Below the pieces are notes generated by a model, which worked only from the letters and a program-made list of their open reading frames with translations, had not been told where the DNA came from and did no database searches. The position numbers were made by a program, and so were the translations under genes. 55,774 nt of DNA, from assembly GCA_043765375.1 (NCBI GenBank), contig JAYUJH010000001.1, forward strand, positions 1 through 55,774, given 5' to 3'. Source of the stretch: JAYUJH01 sp043765375. Lineage in GTDB: Bacteria; Pseudomonadota; Alphaproteobacteria; Rickettsiales; UBA998. Numbering within the stretch: position 1 is the first letter of the stretch; each line of letters begins with the position of its first letter. Shown here piece after piece: positions 45,833 through 54,665 of the stretch.

Positions 45833-46579
45833 ATGATAAAAATTACATATTTATTATTATTATGCTTGGTGGGGTTGCTAGGGTTGCCAAATATGGCGCA
45901 ATCCGCAGGATTTGTGTTGCGAGCGGAAGAAGTTGAAACGGCAATAGCGGACGCATTAGCAAAAGCTGGAGCAGCCAATCACCCCAAAGCATTAATTACC
46001 AATAATCGCAAACAGATTTTATACCAAACAGATAAATCCACGACGGAGCAAGCCAATTTGGAGCAACAAATTGAAGTTGAGATAAATAAGCTCACTCATG
46101 ACGTGCAGAACAAAACATGGGTGGCAAATCTGCTGTTGTTGCAAAATAACAATGTTATTAGTGCGCAAGCCCTATCAGGCAAATATGAGGAGCAAAAAGC
46201 TATTCCCGTATTGCGTGAGAGCTTTAATAATGGTAAAATTATAATGCAGCAGGATCTTGATGTGCGCTATGTGCCAGAATATAAAGTTCCACGGGGGACA
46301 ATAACCGATGCTAATTTAATTATTGGGCTAACCCCAGCTCGACTGATTTCTCGGGATCGCCCAATTCGTGAACAGGAATTAGTCAAACCAACAATGATTG
46401 CCAAAGGAACAACGGTGCAAATGTTATTTCAGACAAACTCCATTGACATCACCACCATTGGCGAGGCGTTGGACGATGGCGCAATTGGTGATTTCATTCG
46501 GGTGCGCAATAATGACAGCAAAAATATCGTTAAAGCAAAGATAATTTCAAATAATCAAGTCATGGTTGGAACGCTATAA
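45833..46579 (+). CDS. flgA: Flagellar P-ring assembly chaperone FlgA
   Basis: A 248-residue periplasmic protein with a signal peptide (LLLLCLVGLLGLPNMAQSAG). The C-terminal SAF domain shows RESFNNGKIIMQQDLD, LIGLTPARLISRDRPIREQE and KGTTVQMLFQTNSIDITTIG, typical FlgA. It is needed for P-ring assembly around the flagellar rod. It starts 15 bp after the dehydrogenase stop and is followed by flgH. Confidence 0.88.
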   Translation: MIKITYLLLLCLVGLLGLPNMAQSAGFVLRAEEVETAIADALAKAGAANHPKALITNNRKQILYQTDKSTTEQANLEQQIEVEINKLTHDVQNKTWVANLLLLQNNNVISAQALSGKYEEQKAIPVLRESFNNGKIIMQQDLDVRYVPEYKVPRGTITDANLIIGLTPARLISRDRPIREQELVKPTMIAKGTTVQMLFQTNSIDITTIGEALDDGAIGDFIRVRNNDSKNIVKAKIISNNQVMVGTL

Positions 46580-46610
46580 AATTAGAATACTATAAATTGG
46601 AATGCTATAA

Positions 46611-47378
46611 ATGAAAAATATTATTCATATCACACCCTCATTATCAATCATAACATGTTTATTTGTCATGATGCTAACTGGTTGCGCTTCAACATTGGGC
46701 AGGCTAGAGAAGGTAGGGCAAAGCCCCGATATGACCAAAACGGAAAATCCTCAAGCTAAATCAGATTATAAACCAATAAGTTGGCCGTTGCCAGCCCCCA
46801 TTCCAGAAGTTAAACAATATTCCAACTCATTATGGCAACCAGGTGCTAGAGCTTTTTTCCGTGACCAAAGAGCAGCAAGAGTTGGTGACATATTAAAAGT
46901 TAGAGTGGCGATTAATGATATTGCTCAAGTCAATAATCAAACGCAAGGCAGACGTGACACTGAAGAACGCATTAACGCACCATCATTTTTTGGCTTTGAA
47001 AGCGAGTTGGACGCAATTCTACCAGGCTCGCCCGATGCTGCTAATTTATCCAATATTAGAGGGCGAACCCTAAATCGTGGGCAAGGCACAATTAGGCGCA
47101 AAGAAAAAATCACCACCGAAGTTCCAGCGGTGATTACGCAAGTTTTACCAAATGGTAATTTTGTGATTAGTGGCTCGCAGGAGATTCGCATTAATTTTGA
47201 GATTCGTGAAATTGGTGTGAGTGGTATCATTCGCCCCGAGGATATTGATTCCTCCAACACAATCAGCTCAACGCAAGTGGCTGAGGCTCGCATTGTTTAT
47301 GGCGGTCGTGGTCAACTTAATGATATCCAACAACCACGCTGGGGCAGTCAAGTTATTGATATCATTTCACCATTTTAA
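46611..47378 (+). CDS. flgH: Flagellar L-ring lipoprotein FlgH
   Basis: A 255-residue outer-membrane lipoprotein, lipobox LTGC after a signal peptide. SLWQPGARAFFRDQRAARVG and DILKVRVAINDIAQVNN are the FlgH signature, and VLPNGNFVISGSQEIRIN and GIIRPEDIDSSNTISSTQVA are near-invariant. flgA-flgH order is usual in alphaproteobacteria, where flgF-flgG normally precede; here other flagellar genes are absent from the window. Confidence 0.95.
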   Translation: MKNIIHITPSLSIITCLFVMMLTGCASTLGRLEKVGQSPDMTKTENPQAKSDYKPISWPLPAPIPEVKQYSNSLWQPGARAFFRDQRAARVGDILKVRVAINDIAQVNNQTQGRRDTEERINAPSFFGFESELDAILPGSPDAANLSNIRGRTLNRGQGTIRRKEKITTEVPAVITQVLPNGNFVISGSQEIRINFEIREIGVSGIIRPEDIDSSNTISSTQVAEARIVYGGRGQLNDIQQPRWGSQVIDIISPF

Positions 47379-47474
47379 TGCGATATAAGGTTTAGAAAAA
47401 CGTAATAATTGCCTCTTCCGCATTATGTTTTATTGTGCGAATAATTTCTTTAGTTTATTTAAGGGAATTGTTTC

Positions 47475-48341
47475 GTGGTTAATACATCAACTTCAAATAT
47501 TGCTTATAATAATATTTATCGCAAAGCCTTCAACGAGTATTTACGGCAAGGCACGCCGATTGAAATCACGTTGCAGGAATTATTGTACAAAGCACAGCAG
47601 CCAACCACGCATTATGTATGGCGAACCAGAAGCGATGATAAAGTGCGAAGTTCACATGCAGCCAATAATGGCAAAATCTTTGCATATGATAACCCGCCCG
47701 AAACGGGCAACCCCGGTGATGATTATGGCTGCAGATGCATCGCCGAACCTTATTATGCAAGAGAAACAGAATATGCGTATCAAGAATTAATCAGCGTTGT
47801 AAATGACAATCTTGCAAAATGGATATTAACAGATTTTGTTGCGCATGCATTTGGAGAGGCTAGTGATATTACGCTGCAACAAATTGGACATTTGAAAGAT
47901 ATTATTAATCATTATGGATACGTTGTAAATGGAGGAGTTTTCAAAAATGTTAATCAACAAATAATAGAGTTTGCAAGAAGTTTGAACGCAAGCAAAATAA
48001 CTGAATATTTTTATTATTCATTTGATAATAGTTATGATTTTAGACCTGTATCATATCCACACGGGGACGCTATTATTGGCGGAAAATTTAGCGGTTATGT
48101 ATCAAATTTTAATAATAGGTTGCACATATATGGTGAAATAGATTATTATTTTGATGATGAATACACTGATCCAGTTGATATTAGGCAAATTTTGAATGAT
48201 GGATCTGATCCAGAATTAGTTAGCGAGTTATGGAGATTAATTACTGATGGAGGAGGAAAAAATTATAAAATTAATGATAATTGGACAACAAAATTTGTGG
48301 CAGAAATTAATGCTAATCCTAGTGAAAGTAACTATCAATGA
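47475..48341 (+). CDS. MuF/gp7-like protein with colicin M-like C-terminal toxin domain
   Basis: A 288-residue protein. Residues 46-93 match the end of phage minor head proteins (SPP1 gp7/MuF): HYVWRTRSDDKVRSSHA, GKIFAYDNPP, then YGCRCIAEPY. Residues about 118-270 resemble the colicin M catalytic domain, which cuts lipid II: a His-x-x-G then IG segment (VAHAFGEASDITLQQIGHL), strands GGKFSG, and FDDEYTDPVDIR where colicin M has the catalytic DKYD..N...HR. The His of colicin M is not obvious. Start GTG with AAGGGA 9 bases before. It overlaps the next gene by 4 bp (ATGA), typical of toxin-immunity pairs. No signal peptide. Confidence 0.65.
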   Translation: MVNTSTSNIAYNNIYRKAFNEYLRQGTPIEITLQELLYKAQQPTTHYVWRTRSDDKVRSSHAANNGKIFAYDNPPETGNPGDDYGCRCIAEPYYARETEYAYQELISVVNDNLAKWILTDFVAHAFGEASDITLQQIGHLKDIINHYGYVVNGGVFKNVNQQIIEFARSLNASKITEYFYYSFDNSYDFRPVSYPHGDAIIGGKFSGYVSNFNNRLHIYGEIDYYFDDEYTDPVDIRQILNDGSDPELVSELWRLITDGGGKNYKINDNWTTKFVAEINANPSESNYQ

Positions 48342-48775
48342 TAATTAACAGAAAGATTAGAAAAATCGCAAAAGTTTATGTGATAATGTGTGCAAGTGTT
48401 TGCACTATCATAGGTTCTTTTGCTTGTTATCAAATTTATCGTTATGCGTTTGGATGTGTTGAATTATCGCACGAAATGAAGCTATGTTCTACTTGGTATT
48501 CAGCTAAAACAGGGCATCATGTGAAACTTAAAGATGCTAATAACAATGATATCATAGATAATGTAATTGGAGTAGTATGGAATGAAAATTATTTGAAAGG
48601 TTATTATTTTGATAATAAACGATACAAAGATATTTATTTTATTTATGAATATGATACTGAAACGATGTTTGATTCAGAGAACAATAAAGCCGATTTTATG
48701 GAGATAAACATAAAAAGCCAATTAAATTATTTTGACCCAATCAGTGATTATAATAATTATACAGACTTATTATAA
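48338..48775 (+). CDS. Candidate immunity protein 1, N-terminally membrane-anchored
   Basis: A 145-residue protein with one membrane segment near the N-terminus (VYVIMCASVCTIIGSFACYQI) and a soluble part rich in Tyr, Asp and Asn, probably periplasmic, with two Cys (AFGCVELSHEMKLCST). Single-anchor periplasmic immunity proteins with a disulfide are known for colicin M (Cmi). It overlaps the toxin gene by 4 bp. Its stop is followed immediately, in frame, by the next toxin cassette. No sequence family is recognised. Confidence 0.6.
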   Translation: MIINRKIRKIAKVYVIMCASVCTIIGSFACYQIYRYAFGCVELSHEMKLCSTWYSAKTGHHVKLKDANNNDIIDNVIGVVWNENYLKGYYFDNKRYKDIYFIYEYDTETMFDSENNKADFMEINIKSQLNYFDPISDYNNYTDLL

Positions 48776-49417
48776 GATAACCCTCCCCCAACTGGCAACC
48801 CTGGTGATGATTATGGTTGCAGGTGCTGGGCAGAGCCTTATTATGCAAGAGAAACAGAATATGCGTATCAAGAATTGATAAGTGATATTAATCAGAATCC
48901 TACCAAATGGACAGATTATGATTTGACGCGTCATTATTATATAGGCAAAAATAGAGGCGTAACATTAGCAGAAATTGGACATTTACAAGGTATTATCAAT
49001 TATTTTTTCTATCAACTTGGAAAATATAATGATATTAATGCACAAATTATTAATGCAGCTAGCAAGCATTCATCAGGAGATTTTGCTTATAGTTTTAATA
49101 ATTCATATGGATTTGAAGATTATTTATTTGCATTTGGAGGAGGCGTGATTTCTGGCATATTCATTGGCACAGTCAAACATGAGAATGGCATAATGAGCAT
49201 TGAAGGAAAAATGCAATATTTCTATGATGATGTTTTTACAGATCCATTAAGCATTAGAGAATATTTGGCTGGAACATCAAATCCCGAAGATATGAGCAGG
49301 ATAGGACAAGCGGCAGAATTTGGAGGAACTTACTTTCCAATCAAAGATTATTGGGAGACAGGTTTTAATGCTCAAGCTAGGGTTTTTGCTGGATCCAGCA
49401 TTTATTGCTGGCCATAA
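48776..49417 (+). pseudogene. Orphan toxin C-terminal cassette 2
   Basis: The frame starts right after the previous stop with DNPPPTGNPGDDYGCRCWAE and runs 213 codons without a start codon of its own. The first 110 bp repeat the junction of the full gene at about nine in ten positions; the remainder is a diverged colicin M-like domain: RHYYIGKNRGVTLAEIGHL, GGGVISGIFIGTV, QYFYDDVFTDPLSIREYL, GGTYFPIKDYWETGF. It lacks the head-protein part, so it looks like a silent cassette that could be joined to the full gene by recombination. Confidence 0.65.
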
Positions 49418-49949
49418 TAGCAGGAGGGCAATCAATTCTATAGTAAATAAAAACGAAAAATATTAACAACATGAAAATCCATACAGGAATAGCAGCTACT
49501 ACTACAAAATTGCTAAACCATTTGCCTTTGAACTGCTTACCCATATTTTTGATAGTGGGGCGATGCTTGATGCGCCATAATAATTCAAAAAAACCCATAT
49601 AACCACCAGCTGGAATCCACCCTAAAAACAGGTAAAAAATATTACTTGCGCCATCGGCAATATTAACAATTCCCTTACATTCATCTGCCATATTTAATGA
49701 GTCTTTAGCGTATATTTTTTGACATTCTTCAAAATCTCTCCAATCTAAATATCGGTGAATATGAAGTATTAAGTTTATTAAAATATAGCCTATTGCCACC
49801 GCTAATAATATACGCCATATTCTCCATCGCACTGAAGATCTAGGGGTTGCACTAAAAATTAGTAATGGGGCGACTGTAAAAAACAACAGCATTAAAAAAT
49901 AAATCATAACGCAAATTATATCAGATAAAAAGCAAAAGCAATAAACCAT
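49377..49949 (-). CDS. Candidate immunity protein 2, four membrane segments
   Basis: A 190-residue membrane protein on the opposite strand, with hydrophobic stretches IICVMIYFLMLLFFTVAPLL, ILLAVAIGYILINLILHIHR, NIFYLFLGWIPAGGYMGFFE and VVVAAIPVWIFMLLIFFVFI. Its end overlaps cassette 2 by 41 bp tail to tail, and its start touches cassette 3. Polytopic immunity proteins are known for membrane- or lipid II-directed toxins. No closer family is recognised. A start at the internal Met (MIYFLML) is possible. Confidence 0.55.
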   Translation of the reverse strand: MVYCFCFLSDIICVMIYFLMLLFFTVAPLLIFSATPRSSVRWRIWRILLAVAIGYILINLILHIHRYLDWRDFEECQKIYAKDSLNMADECKGIVNIADGASNIFYLFLGWIPAGGYMGFFELLWRIKHRPTIKNMGKQFKGKWFSNFVVVAAIPVWIFMLLIFFVFIYYRIDCPPAIMASNKCWIQQKP

Positions 49950-50531
49950 ACGTTAAATAATGGAAAATTATTTGCATGGGATAACCCTCCCCCAACGGGC
50001 AACCCTGGTGAGGAATATGGTTGCAGGTGCTGGGCAGAACCTTATATATCAGAAGTGAATGAATACTCAAAACAAACTGTAACAAGCATTGTTGATGAAG
50101 GTCTTTATCGTTGGCAATGGTATGATTTTTTCAATCATTTTTTTCTAGGTAATGGCGAAGCAATTAAATTATCAAATGTTGGACATTTACAAGATGTGAT
50201 TGATGTGTCAAAAGAACACGTCTTCAAAGGCGTTGAGCGTCAAGTTTTCAAGCAAGTCAGAGCAGCTATAACTGGTGATTTTAATGATACTTTCAAGAGA
50301 AGTTATCCGTTTTATTCTGTTTCGTTTGTTCATGGGCGCGCAATAGTTCAAGGAGAATATATTAGTTTTGCAGCTATTATTGGAAATGCAATTTATATTG
50401 ATGCAGAAGTGCAATATAAATTCACAGATGTATTCACCGATCCTTTTGATATTAGAGAACGATTTGATGGAACTTCAGACCCAAGAGCAATCAATCCAGA
50501 TGATTTGATTGATGGTGAATTTGGTGGATAA
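49950..50531 (+). pseudogene. Orphan toxin C-terminal cassette 3
   Basis: The in-frame similarity begins NNGKLFAWDNPPPTG and continues YGCRCWAEPY, so it includes slightly more of the junction than cassette 2, without a start codon. The domain shows NHFFLGNGEAIKLSNVGHLQ, strikingly like the colicin M segment HYLWGNG with IANIG, then HGRAIVQGEY and YKFTDVFTDPFDIRERF. A GTG at 50055 could start a short product, but no ribosome binding site supports it. It ends about 85 bp before candidate immunity gene 3. Confidence 0.65.
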
Positions 50532-50615
50532 TTTTATGATATAACTGATAGATGAACAACAAAAATTAATGCTGTTATTCATGTTGATGTAAGTAAAAGT
50601 GGATATGGGAAGTAA

Positions 50616-50807
50616 ATGAAATTTTTTTTTGAAAATATTTGGGAACTAATTAAAAAACTTTTAATGCTATGGGGTGCATTCACTGCATTATATGTGATAA
50701 TTGTTATTGTGCATAATGCCACTAATGATCCAACTCCGCCACCTGGCGGCTGGTATCCACCACAACCAGGAGATGAGAATTATATAGAGCCAAAGAGTTC
50801 AAATTGA
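50616..50807 (+). CDS. Candidate immunity protein 3, small membrane protein
   Basis: A 63-residue protein with one membrane segment (LLMLWGAFTALYVIIVIVHN) and a Pro-rich tail (PTPPPGGWYPPQPGDEN). GGGAAG-like purines precede the ATG. Its place directly after cassette 3 suggests an immunity or accessory role; size is short for an immunity protein, so it may be a remnant. Confidence 0.45.
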   Translation: MKFFFENIWELIKKLLMLWGAFTALYVIIVIVHNATNDPTPPPGGWYPPQPGDENYIEPKSSN

Positions 50808-50818
50808 AATAATCACAC

Positions 50819-51133
50819 ATGCCGCAAATAATCAAAAAATCTATAGCTACCAATTCTATTTTTGTGGTTGATAATTTTAATGCAAGTTATGATTTCTATG
50901 ATGTTTTGTTTAGTCACGGCAAATCTAATATTCAAGGTATTTTTACAGGCGATGTGATTATTAATGATGGTGGAACAGCAACGATTACTGGGCAAATATA
51001 TTTTGATTTCATTAATGAGTTCAAAGATCCAGTTAGCATTGCGCAGATTGTGGTTTTTGTAAGAAATTATTTTGATTTCTTAGAAGATATTTCAAAAAAA
51101 GATTTGAGTAAATCATTTTTATGCAAATGTTAA
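50819..51133 (+). pseudogene. Truncated toxin C-terminal cassette 4
   Basis: A 104-codon frame that contains only the second half of the domain: NASYDFYDVLFSHGKSNIQG, IFTGDVIINDGGTATITGQI and NEFKDPVSIAQIV, aligned with FDDEYTDPVDIR of cassette 1. The key Asp-x-Tyr/Phe pattern has decayed. The 3' end stops 5 bp before the IS1-like element, which may have truncated it. Confidence 0.55.
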
Positions 51134-51138
51134 TGACC

Positions 51139-51666
51139 GGCATTGACAACTAGAGATACATGTTATACGTTTTCCTTTAATTTGATGATGTATATTTTAT
51201 AAAAAGTTGCAAGTTTTGTTTTGGTGAAGTGCTTGTTAGGAGCGGTTTTGTTAGGGGGAAGCAGCGATATAAGTGCAAAGATTGTGGCAAGAACCAAGTT
51301 TTGGGAGATGCTAGAGAAAAATACACTAATGCAGTTCGTGCCTGAGCGATTGCGATGTATTTGAATTTTTGCGGGTTGCGCGCAATCGGTAGAGTGCTTA
51401 GAGTTCCATATCAGTTGGTTAGCAAATGGGTTGAACATGCGGGCGAAATTGTGGAGCAGGAAATCCTAAAACTTCAAGCAACGCCTCGTAATATTGCTGT
51501 TTTGGAGATGGACGAGCTTTATACTTACATTGGCTTCGCCTCCCGCTTTGCTCGTGGCTTCGCCTACCTGCGGGTCAAAATCCATCAAAATGCTCCAATG
51601 TTCAGTTTGGCTGTGGATTTACAAAGACTTCGCCATAAATAATATATATCTCTAATTGTCAATGCT
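51139..51666 (+). mobile_element. IS1-like element, decayed
   Basis: Bounded by 20 bp inverted repeats with 18 matches: GGCATTGACAACTAGAGATA at 51139-51158 and the complement at 51647-51666. The inner frame codes an IS1-type zinc-finger/HTH part: CKFCFGEVLVRSGFVRGKQR, YKCKDCGKNQVLGD, then a TGA where the sister copy at 54714 has Ser, then AIAMYLNFCGLRAIGRVLRV and LEMDELYTYIG, the start of the DDE domain. There two abutting mini-repeats (51532-51578) replace normal sequence and the frame soon ends. Not functional. No clear target duplication is seen. Confidence 0.8.
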
Positions 51667-51852
51667 CCAATATTTATTGAATAAATCTATTGTTGACAAT
51701 GCCACACAATATATTATGTATGTTTTCAATTGATAACCCATAAATCTTTGCGAGTATGACGAACATGTAAATCTATATAATTTATTCTAGCTGGTATAAA
51801 GCATAAACTCCCTCATTGCAGCTACTAAAACATTATATCATCGTAAATCCTT
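51667..51852. other. Intergenic stretch after the IS1-like element
   Basis: No gene. GTTGACAATGCC at 51694-51706 is a near copy of the IS end, perhaps a trace of another insertion. Confidence 0.35.
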
Positions 51853-53640
51853 TCAACGCAAATCTTTTTTCAAAATCTTGCCGATAATGGATTTAGGCAA
51901 AAACTCCACAAACACATAATCATTTGGCACGCAATAGGCAGAAATGCGCTGTTTCAAATATAATCGCAACTCAATTTCAGTTAATTGCTCGCTCGCCCGC
52001 AGCACAATAAACGCCTTGGGAACTTCGCCTTTCACCTCGTGAGTTATGCCAATCACCGCACATTCCAGCACTTTTTCATGAGTATAAATTGCCTCCTCAA
52101 TTTGGCGTGGATAAATATTATACCCACCACTAATTATCATCTCCTTTTTGCGATCCACCACGAAAATATAATTCTCATCATCAATATAGCCCAGATCACC
52201 CGTATGCAGCCAGCCATTTTGCAAAGTTTTTTCGGTTTCCAACGGGTGACCATAATAGCCGTGCATAATCTGCTCCCCTTGCACACAAATCTCACCAATT
52301 TGACCATGTTCAAGCCCTGTTACGCCATCATCTTTATCCATAATTGCAAATATAGTTTGTGGAAATGGCAAGCCAATTGACCCAGCTTTATTCGCTCCAA
52401 CGAAAGGATTACACGCCACCACGGGGGAGGATTCGCTCAAGCCATAACCTTCCACTAGCACACACCCTGTTTTTGCCTCAAAGTTTTTCTTCACTTCCAG
52501 CGGCAACCCTGCCCCGCCAGAAATGCAAGCCTTGAGGCTGGATAAGTTATAGTCTGATAATTTTGGATAATTAACCATTGCCGCAAACATTGTTGGCACT
52601 CCCGCCATGATGGTTGGGCATTTATTGGTGATATCCTTTAGCACCGCTTTAATTTCAAATCGTGGGTGCAATATAATATTCGCCCCGCTCGCAACTCCAT
52701 AATTCATTACAGTTGTCATGGCGAATACATGAAAAAATGGTAGCACCCCCATGATGATTTCTTGCCCTTCTTTGGCATCAAAAAACCACCGTTTGCACAT
52801 CACCACATTTGCATATAAATTGGCGTGGGTAAGCATCACTCCCTTTGGAACTCCCGTTGTTCCACCCGTATATTGTAGCACCGCTATGGTTAAGTTGGGG
52901 CAGATATCGGCAATTTCTGTGATTTCACCATGTTTTAGCAATGATTTGAAATGATGATGATTATGGTTGTTTTTGTTATATGTCTGATTATATTTACATG
53001 TTGGACTATATTTATATATCGGGCTATATTTATGCTTGGCAATATGGCTTAATTCCTTGCGCTTGAGCATATTATATAACAACCCCTTAGCTTGAGGTAG
53101 CGCATCAGCGAGGCTCGCAATGATAACATGTTTTAGCGTGGTTTCACCAATTAATGGTGCAACTTTGTCATAAAGCCGTTTGATGTTTAGCGTTACCATG
53201 ATTTCAGTATCAGAATCATTAATTTGATGTTTGAGTTCATTGGTTGAATATAGTGGATTATAATTCACCACCACGCCCCCAGCCAGCAATATTCCAAAAT
53301 ATGCAATCACAAATTGTGGGCAGTTCGGCATAAACAATCCGACATGTGCGCCATGATTTAAGCCATCTTTTTCTAACTCAGCAATTTTTTGGAAACCCGC
53401 AATTTTTTGTAATCCATTCGCAAAACATTTAGCTTGATGGGCAATTTGCGCGTATGTATATTTGCGTCCTTTGAAATCCAAACAAATATTATGTGGATAT
53501 TTTTCCGCTGATTGCAATAATACATCATATAATGGCGCAACATCAATTTTTTGCTCCCAATTGACCAATTCAGCGATATGGCGGGGGTAATGCGAAGGTA
53601 GCGCGATTGCGTCCGTTTGAATTGGTGATTTATCATTCAT
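51853..53640 (-). CDS. Long-chain acyl-CoA ligase (AMP-binding)
   Basis: A 595-residue adenylate-forming enzyme activating fatty acids with CoA, FadD type. The AMP motif YTGGTTGVPKGVMLTHANL, VEGYGLSESSPV, HTGDLGYIDDENYIFVVDRK and the catalytic Lys in KSIIGKILKKDLR are present. A low-complexity insert (KYSPIYKYSPTCKYNQTYNK) lies between the N-terminal domain and the AMP motif and is encoded by about three 18 bp repeats (52975-53035). Acyl activation could feed phospholipid synthesis or beta-oxidation. Single gene. Confidence 0.92.
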   Translation of the reverse strand: MNDKSPIQTDAIALPSHYPRHIAELVNWEQKIDVAPLYDVLLQSAEKYPHNICLDFKGRKYTYAQIAHQAKCFANGLQKIAGFQKIAELEKDGLNHGAHVGLFMPNCPQFVIAYFGILLAGGVVVNYNPLYSTNELKHQINDSDTEIMVTLNIKRLYDKVAPLIGETTLKHVIIASLADALPQAKGLLYNMLKRKELSHIAKHKYSPIYKYSPTCKYNQTYNKNNHNHHHFKSLLKHGEITEIADICPNLTIAVLQYTGGTTGVPKGVMLTHANLYANVVMCKRWFFDAKEGQEIIMGVLPFFHVFAMTTVMNYGVASGANIILHPRFEIKAVLKDITNKCPTIMAGVPTMFAAMVNYPKLSDYNLSSLKACISGGAGLPLEVKKNFEAKTGCVLVEGYGLSESSPVVACNPFVGANKAGSIGLPFPQTIFAIMDKDDGVTGLEHGQIGEICVQGEQIMHGYYGHPLETEKTLQNGWLHTGDLGYIDDENYIFVVDRKKEMIISGGYNIYPRQIEEAIYTHEKVLECAVIGITHEVKGEVPKAFIVLRASEQLTEIELRLYLKQRISAYCVPNDYVFVEFLPKSIIGKILKKDLR

Positions 53641-53750
53641 TTAATATCATTATACATGATTTTGTTTAACTAAACATTAGCAAATATGGTTTTAGTTTTT
53701 GTGATGATATTTTAGCAACCTATGTTTTATATGGAGAACTCTAGCAATTG

Positions 53751-53776
53751 TCATACCAACGTAGGCTGGTATCCAT
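53751..53776. repeat. GTATCC palindromic repeat
   Basis: TCATACCAACGTAGGCTGGT then ATCCAT, the same family as the palindromes at 42482-42506 and 4236-4283, placed just before the 3' end of the second prepilin gene. Confidence 0.55.
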
Positions 53777-53790
53777 TTATCAAAGACGCA

Positions 53791-54576
53791 TTACCATATT
53801 TTTTTGAAAGCGGGGGCGCAAGCGTTTTCAGTATAGATCAAATTATATTCTGCAGTTGAGGCAATTGTGGTAGTGTTGCAATTGGCGTTAGATTCACCGC
53901 TTACAACATTTCCCAAACCAGGCAAACCATCGTCAATTTTTTTATCAATATTCCACATTTCTGATGGGCTAATTAAAACAGGACTTAAGTTTCCTAAAAA
54001 TAAGTTCAAAACGTTACCATATTGTCCTTCAAACCAATTTGTATTAGCTAGAACTATATTTCCAAAGAAAAAAGAACTCCATGTTGTGTTTTTTATTTTA
54101 CCTGCTAGTTCTTGATTGGCAGAACCGGATGTTCCACTCCAAACTCCTGTATATTTTCCCTCAATCAATCCTGAATTGCTCAAATGCTGCCAAAATGACA
54201 ACATTTCATAACTGTAGCCTGAAGTGTTTCCCCACCCAATCATTCCATCTCCATTGCCGTTGCACGTTTGAGTTCCTGTCCCTGATGCTGTGGTGGTGCA
54301 ATTTGTCATCGGTCCCCAGAATGAGGTTGCATTAATTAAATCCCCCGGAAGACCTAAATACTTTTGTTGAAACAGATTCACGGCGGTTTGAATACGATCT
54401 TTATCAGTAACAATTGAACGCAACTCTGCTGCCCTAATCATATCACGCCCGACTAACACGCCGCTAACCAACATTCCAATTATTAGCAAAACAATGGATA
54501 ATTCAACCAGTGAAAATCCGCTGCGAGCGTCGTTACAACTTAAAGTTGTGCGGGGGGAGGTGAAAATGTCATACAT
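53791..54576 (-). CDS. Type IV prepilin-like protein
   Basis: A 261-residue paralogue of the prepilin at 41350. The leader (MYDIFTSPRTTLSCNDARSG) is cut before FSLVELSIVLLIIGMLVSG; the first 40 mature residues are identical or nearly so in both proteins. The rest shares spaced motifs (LPGD, NATSFWG, EMWNIDKKIDDGLPG). Where the other gene has 13 C residues, this one has a shorter broken run coding TSPRT. Cysteines are several, suggesting disulfides in an extracellular domain. Confidence 0.85.
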   Translation of the reverse strand: MYDIFTSPRTTLSCNDARSGFSLVELSIVLLIIGMLVSGVLVGRDMIRAAELRSIVTDKDRIQTAVNLFQQKYLGLPGDLINATSFWGPMTNCTTTASGTGTQTCNGNGDGMIGWGNTSGYSYEMLSFWQHLSNSGLIEGKYTGVWSGTSGSANQELAGKIKNTTWSSFFFGNIVLANTNWFEGQYGNVLNLFLGNLSPVLISPSEMWNIDKKIDDGLPGLGNVVSGESNANCNTTTIASTAEYNLIYTENACAPAFKKIW

Positions 54577-54665
54577 TGAAAAGCCTATTGATAAATAACA
54601 ATGTATATATTACACTAAACATCATGAAAAAATAGTTAATATCTAAAACATCTATCAATATATTC

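Noticed and set aside
48875..49417. A free-standing gene for toxin cassette 2 starting at an internal TTG
   Set aside because: Similarity to the full gene starts about 100 bp earlier in the same frame and no ribosome binding site precedes the TTG, so it is better described as a start-less cassette.
51360..51642. A working transposase gene from the frame after the TGA in the IS1-like element
   Set aside because: It lacks the zinc-finger part and most of the DDE domain and contains mini-repeats; the element is decayed.
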